Assembly: GCF_030518235.1 (NCBI RefSeq) | Contig: NZ_JAULSA010000001.1 | Coordinates: 372,001-436,000 of the forward strand | Source: Saccharibacillus sp. CPCC 101409 | GTDB taxonomy: Bacteria; Bacillota; Bacilli; Paenibacillales; Paenibacillaceae | DNA: 64,000 bases | Direction: 5' to 3' | In this document: one piece after another, positions 50,536-59,450 of the stretch | How the letters are laid out: each line of letters begins with the position of its first letter | Position numbering within the stretch: the first letter of the stretch is position 1 | The notes under the pieces: generated by a model | What the model saw: the letters and a program-made list of their open reading frames with translations, nothing else | Told to the model about the DNA's origin: nothing | Databases searched by the model: none | Made by a program: the position numbers and the translations under genes

Positions 50536-51417
50536 GTGGAAAGTCAATGGAAAGCGGCGGGAACGGCGGCCGAAGAACCGGCGGTCGTCAAGCGCGAAAC
50601 GCGGGGGCCCGCGCCCAAGCGCAAAAGCAGCGGGTTGAAGTACGAAATGTCGACGCCGAAACCCTGGGCGGTCGCGCTGGGGCAGGTGGGATTGTTCGCG
50701 CTGATCGTCGTGCTGTGGGAATTGTTCGCCAGAGTCGGCATCATCAATCCTTTTTTCTGGAGCCAGCCGGTCGAGATTATCAAAACGTGGTGGATCAGCG
50801 TGCAGTCGGGCGCGGTCTGGATCGATACGATGTACACGTTCCGCTCCACGGTGCTCGGCTTCCTGCTCGGGACGGCGGGAGGTACGCTGATCGGGCTGTC
50901 GTTCTGGTGGTCGAAGTATTACGCCCGGGTGTTCGAGCCGTTTATCATCATGTTCGAAGCGATGCCCAAGCTTGCGCTGGCTCCGATCGTGGTGCTGGTG
51001 TTCGGGATCGGCATCTCGTCGAAAGTGGCGATGGGCTTCGCGATCACGGTCGTCATTACGACGCTGACCACGTATAACGGCGTCAAAAGCGTGGACAAAG
51101 ACCTGGTGCGCATGGTGTATTCGCTCGGCGCGTCGAGATGGCAGGTATTCCGCAAAGTGATTATGCCTTCGGCGATGCCGGCCATGATCTCCGCGCTGCG
51201 CATCAATATCGGGCTGGCGCTGACCGGCGCAATCGTCGGCGAGTATATCGGCTCCGAGCAGGGGCTCGGCCGCATGATCTTCTATGCCGGGCAGACGTAC
51301 GAGATCAGCCTGATCTGGGCGAATATCTTCAACTTGTCGGTGCTGTCCATGCTGCTGTACCTGCTGGTCGGCCGGCTGGAGACGTGGCTGCTGAAAGGCT
51401 TTACGCATCAAAAATAA
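50536..51417 (+). CDS. ABC importer permease (NitT/TauT type)
   Basis: About 293 residues, six membrane helices in the second part. A BPD_transp_1 domain has the EAA-type cytoplasmic loop (RMVYSLGASRWQVFRKVIMP, residues about 195-215). The first 45 residues are hydrophilic. AAGGAGG at 50521-50527 fits the GTG at 50536 (8-nt spacing) better than the ATG at 50530 (2 nt); either gives the same protein apart from two residues. It forms the membrane channel for the importer encoded by the flanking ATPase and binding-protein genes. Confidence 0.92.
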   Translation: MESQWKAAGTAAEEPAVVKRETRGPAPKRKSSGLKYEMSTPKPWAVALGQVGLFALIVVLWELFARVGIINPFFWSQPVEIIKTWWISVQSGAVWIDTMYTFRSTVLGFLLGTAGGTLIGLSFWWSKYYARVFEPFIIMFEAMPKLALAPIVVLVFGIGISSKVAMGFAITVVITTLTTYNGVKSVDKDLVRMVYSLGASRWQVFRKVIMPSAMPAMISALRINIGLALTGAIVGEYIGSEQGLGRMIFYAGQTYEISLIWANIFNLSVLSMLLYLLVGRLETWLLKGFTHQK

Positions 51418-51471
51418 CATAAACAAAACGGTGTATACGTTCTGAAATCGGGTTGGGAGAGGAGAACGGCC

Positions 51472-52665
51472 ATGACGAGAAACCATACTGCGGCAAACCG
51501 GATCGATACAGAGAAAGCCGGGACGGCAAGGGGGGAGGAAGTTCGCGGGAAAGATCGGAGAGCTGTCCGCGGAAAAAGAGAATCGAAAAAGCTGCGTCGG
51601 CGTGCGTCGGCGCAAGCAAGTTCCGGGCAGGCCGGCGGCTTCAAACGCGGACGCGCTCTGCGGGCGGCGCTGCTGCTCTCGCTGCTTGCGCTGCTCCTGT
51701 CCGCCTGCTCGGGCGGGGGAGCGGCTGAAAAGTCGGCGTCCGCGCAGGCGGCGGGAAGCGGAGGAGACAAAGGCAAAGAACTGACGATCGCGGAGCCGCT
51801 GCACAGCACGGGCTATTTGCCGCTGTACGTGGCGATCAAAAAAGGATTTTTCGGCGACCTGAACGTCAAAGCGGTGACGCTGACCGGCGGCAGCGCGCAT
51901 ACGAACGCGGTGCTGACGGGACAGGCGTTCGGCTTTATCGGCGGGCCGGAGCACAACGCGTTTGCCAAAGCGAAAGGCGCGGAACTGCGCGCCGTGGTCA
52001 ACGTCGTCAATAAAGGCAACGTGTACCTGGTGGCGCGCAAAGGCGTCGATCCGGGCGGCGATATCGCTTCTTTTATGAAAGGCAAAACGATCGCGGTTTC
52101 CCAGTACGGCGGCACGCCCAACTCGATTATCCGCTACCTGGTATCGGAATGGGGCTACGACGTCGACAAAGACGTCACGCTCAAAGAAGTCGAAAGCGGC
52201 GCGATCCCGGCGATCGTGCAGCAGGGGCAGGCCGACGTGGCCGTCGTGACCGAACCGGTGCTGACGCAGGGCGTGCAGGAAGGCATCTGGCAGGAGCCGT
52301 TTTACAATGTGCCGCAGGAACTGGGACCGTATGCGTATTCGACGATCAACATCAAACAGGATTCGATCGAACAGGACCCGGAAACGGTCAAGCAGTTCGT
52401 GGACGGCATGAAGAAAGGGCTGGAGTTCCTGCGCGACAACAAGGAAGAAAGCCTGGCGATCGCCCGGGAAGAGTTTCCGACCATGTCCGAAGATCTGCTG
52501 GAAGCGACGCTGAACCGTTCGTACGAAGACGATCTGTGGGAATTCAGCGGGGATATTACGGAAGAATCCGTCAAAACGGGATTGTCGGTCGTGCGCGCCG
52601 CCGGTCTGCTGACGGACGATTCGATCGGCTACGCGGAGATTGTGGATACGCAGTTTGCAAAGTAG
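51472..52665 (+). CDS. ABC importer substrate-binding lipoprotein (NitT/TauT type) with long basic N-terminus
   Basis: 397 residues. The lipoprotein signal (AALLLSLLALLLSAC, Cys about 79) is preceded by about 60 very basic residues, much longer than a normal n-region. The binding domain (about 100-395) is of the NMT1/SsuA type: STGYLPLYVAIKKGFFGDLNV, GGPEHNAFAKAKGAELRAVV and QYGGTPNSIIRYL. GAGAGGAGAA sits ideally before ATG 51472, and no ATG, GTG or TTG in frame lies nearer the signal, so the extension seems genuine. The ligand is unknown; the adjacent amidohydrolase suggests an amide or ureido compound. Confidence 0.9.
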   Translation: MTRNHTAANRIDTEKAGTARGEEVRGKDRRAVRGKRESKKLRRRASAQASSGQAGGFKRGRALRAALLLSLLALLLSACSGGGAAEKSASAQAAGSGGDKGKELTIAEPLHSTGYLPLYVAIKKGFFGDLNVKAVTLTGGSAHTNAVLTGQAFGFIGGPEHNAFAKAKGAELRAVVNVVNKGNVYLVARKGVDPGGDIASFMKGKTIAVSQYGGTPNSIIRYLVSEWGYDVDKDVTLKEVESGAIPAIVQQGQADVAVVTEPVLTQGVQEGIWQEPFYNVPQELGPYAYSTINIKQDSIEQDPETVKQFVDGMKKGLEFLRDNKEESLAIAREEFPTMSEDLLEATLNRSYEDDLWEFSGDITEESVKTGLSVVRAAGLLTDDSIGYAEIVDTQFAK

Positions 52666-52779
52666 GAAGGCGAATATCCGGGGAGAATGCGGGAAGAGCG
52701 CGTTAAGCGGGGGAACGTATATGGCGGGCTCCGGGCGGTCGGCCGGGAGTCTGCAAGACAATAAGGGAGGCGAAGGGAA

Positions 52780-53532
52780 ATGCGAGTATGGGACAAGTTT
52801 TTGACGGAACGCGACAAACGGGTGTTCGGCAGCGCGGGGTACGATAAGGTGGCGGGCTTCGGCAGCCGTCCGGCGGTCGTCGTAGTGGATGTCAGCTATG
52901 CGTTCTGCGGCCACGTCAGCGAGCCGGTGCTGGAATCGGTCAAGCACTGGCGCAACAGCTGCGGCGAAGAAGCGTGGGAAGCCATTCCGCATATTCAGCG
53001 CCTGCTGGACGAAGCCCGGGCGAGCCGGGTGCCGATCTTCTATACGACGGGCAAGGATTACCGGCCCGACGGCTTCGACGCGGGCGGCTGGCACCGCAAG
53101 AATACCCGCTCCGCGGAAGCGAAGCAGGGCGTGCCCGGCTACGGAGGCAACGAGATCGTGCGCGAGATCGCGCCGACGGCCAGCGATATCGTGATCGAGA
53201 AGCTGAAGCCGTCCGGCTTCCACGGCACGGCGCTGGCTAGCTACCTGACCGACCTTGGCGTCGATACGCTGATCGTCTGCGGCACGACGACAAGCGGCTG
53301 CGTGCGGGCGACTGTGGTCGACGGCTTCTCCTACAACTTCAAAATGTCGGTCGTCGAAGAGTGTTCGTTCGACCGGGGCGAAGCTTCGCACGCCATGGCG
53401 CTGTTCGATATGAACGCCAAATACGCCGATGTCGTCGGCATCGATACGACCTGCGCTTACCTGCGCGAAACGCCGGCCGGATTGTACGACCACCGGATCG
53501 ATTTCTCGCTCGGCCAGCCGGAAATGGCCTGA
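52780..53532 (+). CDS. Isochorismatase-fold cysteine amidohydrolase (N-carbamoylsarcosine amidohydrolase-like)
   Basis: 250 residues. The catalytic triad of the family is present: Asp in VVVVDVSYAF (about 37), Lys in VIEKLKPSGFHG (about 144) and Cys in CGTTTSGCVRATVVDG (about 174), with the usual cis-peptide region before the Cys. The length and N-terminal extension resemble N-carbamoylsarcosine amidohydrolase and related ureido/amide hydrolases that release ammonia. It is the last gene of the LysR-controlled ABC operon and probably acts on the imported compound in the cytoplasm. GGGAGGCGAAGG precedes the ATG. Confidence 0.85.
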   Translation: MRVWDKFLTERDKRVFGSAGYDKVAGFGSRPAVVVVDVSYAFCGHVSEPVLESVKHWRNSCGEEAWEAIPHIQRLLDEARASRVPIFYTTGKDYRPDGFDAGGWHRKNTRSAEAKQGVPGYGGNEIVREIAPTASDIVIEKLKPSGFHGTALASYLTDLGVDTLIVCGTTTSGCVRATVVDGFSYNFKMSVVEECSFDRGEASHAMALFDMNAKYADVVGIDTTCAYLRETPAGLYDHRIDFSLGQPEMA

Positions 53533-53599
53533 GGCGGGCGAGGGATCGATCCGGACATCGAGCGGCGAGCGCGGCAAAACCGATAAGCTTCACACACGG

Positions 53600-53625
53600 C
53601 GGAGCCTTGATCGAATAAGGCTCCG
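53600..53625 (+). terminator. Terminator of the ABC/amidohydrolase operon
   Basis: CGGAGCCTT-8nt-AAGGCTCCG followed by TTTGTG. Confidence 0.75.
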
Positions 53626-53730
53626 TTTGTGCTGCCCGGAAAGCGGAAGAAGTATGGAGAGCGAAGAAATCGACCCAATACACACTGCCGAAACGAAGCC
53701 GCGAATCGACCGGGGAAAGGGTGAATCGAG

Positions 53731-55206
53731 ATGAAAAAAGGAAAGCTGCGAATCGCGCCGGAAGCGATCAACGGCTGGTGGATTTCGCTGACATGCGGTC
53801 TGTACTGGTTCTCGTTCGCGATGATGCGTCCGATCGTGGCCGTGTATGCCGCTTCGCTCGGAATCAAAGGCGCGGCGCTCGGGCTGCTGCTCGCGCTGTA
53901 CGCGGTACTGCCGCTGCTCGCGGCCGTACCGGGCGGCCTGATCGCCGACCGGATCGGGCGCGTCGTGGTGCTGCGCGCGGGAGCGCTGGCGATGCTGGCC
54001 AGCGGTGCGCTGTTCCTGGCGGCCGACGGGCTCTGGCTGCTCGGCGCGGCGCAGCTGCTGGCCGGGCTCGGCCAGATGGCTGTCTGGCTGGCGGTGCAGG
54101 TGCTGATTACCGGCCCGCCGGGACCGCGCAGCGAGCGCCGCTACGCGACGTTCTCGCTGTATATGGCGCTCGGCCAGATCGCCGCGCCGCTGATTGCGGG
54201 CGTGATTGCCGATGCGTTCGGCTACCGCATGGTGTTCGCGGGCTATATGGCCGCTTCGCTGCTGCTGACGGTTTCGGCCTGGATGTGCCGCGACGAGGAC
54301 GCGGCCCTCGCTTCCGGGACTGCGCGCGCCGCTCGCGGAGCTCTGCGGGCGCGGCGGGAACCCGGCGCTTCGAAGCGGCGCGAACAGGCCGCCTCCGGCG
54401 AACAGGCGGCGACGGCCGGGCGAGCGGCCTCGCAGTCCGGCGCGGCGGCCCGGACCGGAGGTTTCCGGACGGCGCTCGGCCGCGCCGCCGATGTGGCGCG
54501 GCGCTGCGCGGAGCTGGCCCGCCGGCCGGAATTCTCGGTGATGCTGCTGGCGACGTTCACCGCCCTGTTTATTACCGATGTGCGCACGGCGTATCTGCCG
54601 CTGTACCTGGAATCGCTCGGCATGTCCGCCTCGCGGCTGGGGCTGCTCATCTCGCTCGGCTCGCTGTCTGTGCTGTTCGTGCGGCCGCTCTATCCGCGGC
54701 TCGCGCGCCGAATGCGCCCGCCGCAGCTTCTGCTGCTGACGAGCGCGGTTTCGCTGCTGCTGCTGTTCGTCACGCCGCTGCTGCAGGGCACCTATTCGCT
54801 CGGCCTGCTGATCTTCGCGACGGGGCTTGCGCTCGGCGTCAACCAGCCGATGACGCTCGGCATGATCTCCGGCTCGACGCAGCCGGACGAGCGCGGCCTC
54901 GGCGTCGGCCTGCGCCTGATGGCGAATCGCGCCGCGCAGCTGTTCAGCCCGCTGCTGCTGGGCGCATTCACCGCCCTGGCCGGGCTGCAGGCGGCCTTCG
55001 TCCTGGCCGGCGTCGTCATGCTGCCGCTGTGCCTGGCGTCGGTACTGCTCGCCCGCCGCGGCGAGCGCCGCGCGACGCGGGAGCCCGGCGAAGAAGAGCG
55101 CGGCGCGGACGAGGCGCCGCTTCAGTCTCCGCCGGCCGCTTCGATGCCCAGCGCAAGCGATCCGGCCAGCCCGGCGTTGTCGCCGAGAACCGGCGGCACG
55201 ATGTAG
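53731..55206 (+). CDS. MFS transporter
   Basis: 491 residues with twelve predicted helices. The MFS loop signature is GGLIADRIGRVVVLRAG (between helices 2 and 3), and RLALLISLGSLSVLF...RPLYPRL follows in the second half. The central cytoplasmic loop (about 190-265) is long and Ala/Arg/Gly-rich. It is probably a drug or metabolite exporter. The C-terminal tail is hydrophilic and its last 85 bp overlap, on the opposite strand, the end of the ROK kinase gene. AAAGGGTG precedes the ATG, after the terminator of the ABC operon, so it is a separate transcript. Confidence 0.9.
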   Translation: MKKGKLRIAPEAINGWWISLTCGLYWFSFAMMRPIVAVYAASLGIKGAALGLLLALYAVLPLLAAVPGGLIADRIGRVVVLRAGALAMLASGALFLAADGLWLLGAAQLLAGLGQMAVWLAVQVLITGPPGPRSERRYATFSLYMALGQIAAPLIAGVIADAFGYRMVFAGYMAASLLLTVSAWMCRDEDAALASGTARAARGALRARREPGASKRREQAASGEQAATAGRAASQSGAAARTGGFRTALGRAADVARRCAELARRPEFSVMLLATFTALFITDVRTAYLPLYLESLGMSASRLGLLISLGSLSVLFVRPLYPRLARRMRPPQLLLLTSAVSLLLLFVTPLLQGTYSLGLLIFATGLALGVNQPMTLGMISGSTQPDERGLGVGLRLMANRAAQLFSPLLLGAFTALAGLQAAFVLAGVVMLPLCLASVLLARRGERRATREPGEEERGADEAPLQSPPAASMPSASDPASPALSPRTGGTM

Positions 55207-55997
55207 CTGTCCAGATCGTCCAGAGCGGCGGAAGCCACGTAGCCGTTCAGGTTCCGGGCGACGGACCGGCGGATCAGCGGAAACAGCTGTTCCTGGTGCA
55301 TTACGCCGCCGCCCAGGATAATCTTCTTGGGCGACAGCAGCAGAATGGCGCCGGTCACGGCTTCGGCCAGGTAATGGGCTTCCATCTCCCAGGCCGGATG
55401 GTCTTCCGGCAGGCTGCCGCCGTCCGCGTTCCAGCGCGCGGCGATCGCGGGTCCCGCGGCCATGCCTTCCAGGCAGTCTTTGTGATACGGGCAGGTTCCT
55501 TCGAACCGGTCTTCCGGGTGCCGGCGCACCGGCACATGGCCGCCTTCGGGATGCACCAGGCCGTGCACCAGCCGGCCTTCGGCATACACGCCGGCTCCGA
55601 TGCCGGTGCCCACGGTGTAGTACACGCAGCTGCCGAGTCCCTGCGCCGCGCCCCACTTGGCTTCGCCGAACGCGGCCGCGTTGACGTCCGTATCGAAGCC
55701 GGCCGGCACGTTAAGCGCGGAGGTCAGTCCGCCGAGCAAATCGTAGTTCTGCCAGCCCGGCTTGGGCGTTGTGGTCACATGGCCGTAGTTCGGGCTATCC
55801 GGGTCGAGATCGAGCGGACCGAACGAGCCGACGCCCAGCGCTTCGATCTGTTTACTCTGGAAATACCCGATCGCCTGCGCGATCGTCGGCTCCGGCTTCT
55901 CCGTCGGAAAACTGATCCGGTCCAGAATTTCTCCGTGTTCATTGCCGATTCCGCAGACGAATTTCGTTCCGCCCGCTTCGAGTGCTCCGATAATCAT
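55122..55997 (-). CDS. ROK-family fructokinase/hexokinase (GmuE/YdhR-like)
   Basis: 291 residues. It starts IIGALEAGGTKFVCGIG, a form typical of the YdhR/GmuE fructokinase group, and has GTGIGAGVY and the zinc site GGHVPVRRHPEDRF...CPYHKDCLEGMAAGPAI. It phosphorylates hexoses with ATP. It is divergent from a beta-mannosidase and, like it, has a cre site at its promoter, so it probably phosphorylates mannose or fructose from mannan breakdown, as gmuE does in the B. subtilis glucomannan operon. ATG 55997 follows GGAGGG at 10 nt. Its 3' end overlaps the MFS gene. Confidence 0.88.
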   Translation of the reverse strand: MIIGALEAGGTKFVCGIGNEHGEILDRISFPTEKPEPTIAQAIGYFQSKQIEALGVGSFGPLDLDPDSPNYGHVTTTPKPGWQNYDLLGGLTSALNVPAGFDTDVNAAAFGEAKWGAAQGLGSCVYYTVGTGIGAGVYAEGRLVHGLVHPEGGHVPVRRHPEDRFEGTCPYHKDCLEGMAAGPAIAARWNADGGSLPEDHPAWEMEAHYLAEAVTGAILLLSPKKIILGGGVMHQEQLFPLIRRSVARNLNGYVASAALDDLDSYIVPPVLGDNAGLAGSLALGIEAAGGD

Positions 55998-56046
55998 AAG
56001 AAATATCCCTCCGGTCGAGCGTTTTTTGGACTGCTGCATACATTGG

Positions 56047-56073
56047 ATATAACGCTTTCACTTTTCAATTATA
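56047..56073 (-). promoter_or_regulatory. cre site and -10 box of the ROK kinase promoter
   Basis: On the minus strand TATAAT (56068-56073) is followed 8 bp later by TGAAAGCGTTATAT (56047-56060), close to the CcpA cre consensus (TGAAARCGYTTWN type). The site overlaps the start region, a position that blocks transcription. Confidence 0.6.
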
Positions 56074-56149
56074 GGCATACGGCGCGCAAAAGAAAATCTG
56101 CTTTCTCCTGCACGCGTTCTCCGCCCGCCTGTACCCTCCGGCCTTGTTG

Positions 56150-56185
56150 TGCTATTTTAAACAGGACAGATTGAAAACGCTATCT
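56150..56185 (+). promoter_or_regulatory. Extended -10 and cre site of the beta-mannosidase promoter
   Basis: TG-C-TATTTT at 56150-56158, then TGAAAACGCTATCT at 56172-56185, two bases from a perfect cre. Layout mirrors that of the divergent kinase promoter, implying joint carbon-catabolite repression. Confidence 0.55.
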
Positions 56186-56224
56186 TGCAAAATAGGGGCG
56201 AAGGTTCGAAAGGGGACGATGGAA

Positions 56225-59173
56225 ATGGACGCTGCAAGCACGCTGGAACTGGACGGAGCATGGCGAATCAAAGACTTCGCGCCGGGAGCAGTAGCTGCGC
56301 GGGAGAACGCGGCGCCGGGACTGGACGACCGCTACTGGATGACGGGCCGCGTGCCGGGGGACGTGCACAGCGCGCTGACCGAGCGGCGGGTGATCGATCC
56401 GCCGTATTTCGGGCATAACGATCTCAAAAGCCGCTGGATCGAAGAGCGAGAATGGTGGTACCGGCACGGCTTCGAATACGGAGGCGAACTGACGCGGCAG
56501 CCCGGCGAGCGCTTCGAGCTGACGTTCGACGGACTCGACACGTTCGCGTCGGTATTCGTCAACGGACACGAAGTGGGTTCCGCGCGCAATATGCTGATGC
56601 CGCATACGTTCGATGTAACGAGAGCGATCCGCCGCGGCTGGAACGTCGTCGCCGTCCGCTTCGATCCGCTGCATCCGCATCATTGGGGCAAAGAGCGCTT
56701 CGACTGGTCGTCGTATACGAAGGAGCGCCCGTGGCTGCGCAAAGCGGCGATGAACTTCGGCTGGGACTGGGGCCCGCGCCTGGTTACGGTCGGGATATGG
56801 GGCGGCGTACGACTGCGGCGGCATGCCGGGGCGAAGATCGAAAGCGTATTCGCCGAAACGGTTTCGATCCAAGAAGGCGAAGCGAATCTCGATATTGCGG
56901 CCGATATCACGACCTACCGCGGGATGCCCGACGTGCCGCTGCGCCTCAAGCTGAAGCTGGAAGACGCGGCCGGCCGGACGGCTTACGAAGCGGTGATCGC
57001 GGAAGAAGACGGATCGGGAGTACGCGGCGGCGAATTGCGTTTGCGCAGCGCGGCGCGCCGACGGGCGACGCTGCGCGCGTCTATTGTTCTGCGCGATGCG
57101 AAGCTGTGGTGGACGCACGATCTGGGCGAGCCGCATCTGTACACGCTGACGGCGGAATTGTACGCGGGAGACGAGCGGCTTGATTCGTATACCGGAGCGG
57201 TCGGCGTGCGCACGATCGAACTGCGGACCGAGGACGAAGAGGGCCGCGCGGCGTTCCGCTTTTTCCTCAACGGAAAGTCGGTCTACGCCCGGGGCGCCAA
57301 CTGGATTCCCGCGGACAATATGATCGGGGCAATCCCGGACTCCCGCTACGGCGAGCTGATCGCGCTGTCGGCCGGGTCGGGCATGAACATGCTGAGAGTG
57401 TGGGCGGGCGGCATTTACGAAAAAGACGTCTTCTACGACGAATGCGACCGGCGCGGCGTATTGGTCTGGCAGGATTTCGCGTTTGCGAACGCGCTGTTCC
57501 CGGACTTCAACCGCGACTTTATGGACAATGTGCGCGCGGAGGTCGAAGCCAATGTGAAGAGGCTGCGCGGACGGGCGTCGCTTGCGCTCTGGTGCGGCAA
57601 CAACGAGATCGACTGGCTGTACGACATGAAGACGGCGGGCGGCGATATCACCAGCGATTTTTACGGCGAACTCATCTACCACGAGCTGATCCCCGAGGTG
57701 CTGGAACGGCTCGATCCGCGTCGTCCGTACTGGCCATCTTCGCCTTACGGCAGCGACGGCGTCCATGACGCGAACGATCCGGAAGCCGGCGACCGGCACA
57801 ACTGGCAGGTATGGCACGGTTCCGTGTATCCGCGTTCTTTCGGCGAAGCGCCGGTGCTGGATTACAGCGTTGAAGGCGTGAGTTTTAAAAACTACAAAAA
57901 AGACATGGCGCTGTTCAGCAGCGAATTCGGCATGCACGCTTCGGCCAACCGCTACACACTGGAGAAAAATATGCCGGCGGGCGGGCTGATCTGGGGCGGC
58001 GAAGAGATGGCCTACCGCAACAAAGACACCAACCACCGCAAAGGCGTTCTGCTGATGGAGGGGTACACCGGCATTCCGCGCGATATCGAGGAGTATATGA
58101 ATTTCTCCATGCTGACGCAGGCGGAAGGGCTGAGGTACGGCGTCGAGCATTACCGGCGGAACCCCCGCAGCGGCGGCAGCCTGATCTGGCAGCTCAACGA
58201 CAGTTGGCCGGGCACGAGCTGGTCGATGATCGACTACGAGCTGCTGCCGAAGGCGTCGTACTATTATGCGAAAAAGTTCTACGCCCCGCTGCTGCTGTCG
58301 CTCGAACACGAACCGGGGCAGCCGCTGCGCGTGTGGGCGGTGAACGACGGGCCGGAGGCTGTCGAAGTCGAAGCGGTGCTGGAAGTGCTGCGTTTTGACG
58401 GAGAAAAGGTCGGGGAATATCGCTTCTCTTCGGACGGCGCGTTTCGCGGTCCCGTGCTGCTCGGCGAGGCGGGCGAAGCGGACGCGCTCGGCGGCGGGGA
58501 CGCGGCAGAGACGGCGGTAAGGCTGCGCTTGGCGGGCGGCGGAGCCGATTCCGGTGCGGAGCAAACAGCGAGAGACAAAGCTCCGGCGGTGGCAAAAACA
58601 AAAGCTGCGGCGGAATTCGAGCAGATTTACATGCTGCGCGACCAGCGGGAGCTGAAACTGGGCGCGGCCGAGCTTGCGTGGAGCGTCGAAGCCGGGGGAG
58701 CGGAAGCGAGCGCGGATGTGCCGGGCGGGATCGGATCGAACGCGCCGGACGGACTGGAAACGCAAGCGAGCGCGCCGGGCGGGATGGAATCAAACGCGGC
58801 GGAAGCGGGCTCCGAATCGGAGGAGGCGCCGACCGCGCCGGAATTCGGCGAACCGGCGTCGATTCCGGCGCGCGGAACCGGCGGCGAAGATGCGGCAAAC
58901 GAATCCTTCGAATCCCGGGCAGCGGCGGACTCGCCCGGTTCGGCGGTTCGGGTGACGGTAAAAGCGAGCGGTTCGCTAGCCCGGATGGTGAAGCTGGAGC
59001 TGCCGCTCGGGCGGGTGCGGTTCAGCGATAATTTCTTCGACCTGCCGCCGGGCGAAAACAAAACGGTGGAGATTTCGCTGCCGGGTTCGGACGCTCCGGC
59101 GCTCGAAGCGGCATTCGTCCGCGAACATCTGCGGGTAAGCGCGATGAATGCGAGGAACGCGGCCGCGAAGTGA
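56225..59173 (+). CDS. Glycoside hydrolase family 2 beta-mannosidase
   Basis: 982 residues. A GH2 sugar-binding domain (about 1-200, with DVHSALTERRVIDPPYFGHND and the NFGWDWGPRLVTVGIW block of beta-mannosidases) precedes the TIM barrel. The acid/base Glu is in WCGNNEIDW (about 460) and the nucleophile Glu in FSSEFGMHA (about 567). It removes terminal beta-mannose from mannooligosaccharides; there is no signal peptide, so it is cytoplasmic. The C-terminal beta region is split by about 150 disordered Ala/Glu/Gly/Ser-rich residues (roughly 745-910). ATG 56225 is chosen for its 9-nt spacing from AAAGGGG; ATG 56219 is too close. Confidence 0.9.
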   Translation: MDAASTLELDGAWRIKDFAPGAVAARENAAPGLDDRYWMTGRVPGDVHSALTERRVIDPPYFGHNDLKSRWIEEREWWYRHGFEYGGELTRQPGERFELTFDGLDTFASVFVNGHEVGSARNMLMPHTFDVTRAIRRGWNVVAVRFDPLHPHHWGKERFDWSSYTKERPWLRKAAMNFGWDWGPRLVTVGIWGGVRLRRHAGAKIESVFAETVSIQEGEANLDIAADITTYRGMPDVPLRLKLKLEDAAGRTAYEAVIAEEDGSGVRGGELRLRSAARRRATLRASIVLRDAKLWWTHDLGEPHLYTLTAELYAGDERLDSYTGAVGVRTIELRTEDEEGRAAFRFFLNGKSVYARGANWIPADNMIGAIPDSRYGELIALSAGSGMNMLRVWAGGIYEKDVFYDECDRRGVLVWQDFAFANALFPDFNRDFMDNVRAEVEANVKRLRGRASLALWCGNNEIDWLYDMKTAGGDITSDFYGELIYHELIPEVLERLDPRRPYWPSSPYGSDGVHDANDPEAGDRHNWQVWHGSVYPRSFGEAPVLDYSVEGVSFKNYKKDMALFSSEFGMHASANRYTLEKNMPAGGLIWGGEEMAYRNKDTNHRKGVLLMEGYTGIPRDIEEYMNFSMLTQAEGLRYGVEHYRRNPRSGGSLIWQLNDSWPGTSWSMIDYELLPKASYYYAKKFYAPLLLSLEHEPGQPLRVWAVNDGPEAVEVEAVLEVLRFDGEKVGEYRFSSDGAFRGPVLLGEAGEADALGGGDAAETAVRLRLAGGGADSGAEQTARDKAPAVAKTKAAAEFEQIYMLRDQRELKLGAAELAWSVEAGGAEASADVPGGIGSNAPDGLETQASAPGGMESNAAEAGSESEEAPTAPEFGEPASIPARGTGGEDAANESFESRAAADSPGSAVRVTVKASGSLARMVKLELPLGRVRFSDNFFDLPPGENKTVEISLPGSDAPALEAAFVREHLRVSAMNARNAAAK

Positions 59174-59196
59174 ACCCATGAACAACGGGAATACCG

Positions 59197-59238
59197 AAAA
59201 AGCGCTTCTGCCGATGAAGGCGGGAGCGCTTTTTGAGT
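59197..59238 (+). terminator. Terminator of the beta-mannosidase gene
   Basis: AAAAAGCGCTTCTGCC pairs with GGCGGGAGCGCTTTTT around a 6-nt loop. Confidence 0.85.
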
Positions 59239-59278
59239 TTTATTCATTGATGCAGGCTCGCTATGCACGTCCGGGATT

Positions 59279-59423
59279 CTAACGGAACGAGGAGACGCTA
59301 ACGATTGCGAAAAGGCGGATTTCTGGCCGTTTTACGGCGAGTCTGCACAATTAAGCACGCTGGGTTCCGTTAGAATTTCAAATCGGCCGAAAAGCGGCTT
59401 TTAACGGCGCTCAGTTCCGTTAG
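59279..59423. repeat. Interspersed intergenic repeat family D (TAACGGAAC units)
   Basis: CTAACGGAACGAGGAG at 59279-59294 is bounded by the inverse GTTCCGTTAG at 59414-59423, with another inverse copy at 59364-59373. The same 16 bases occur alone at 1492-1507, 58 kb away. Element lies between the beta-mannosidase terminator and the MutS2-like stop codon. Confidence 0.65.
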
Positions 59424-59450
59424 GGCTGGCCGGACACCGATCTGGCGCGA

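Noticed and set aside
53721-56174. 817-codon plus-strand open frame
   Set aside because: It overlaps the MFS gene in another frame and then runs antisense through the ROK kinase; composition is shadow-like and it has no motif.
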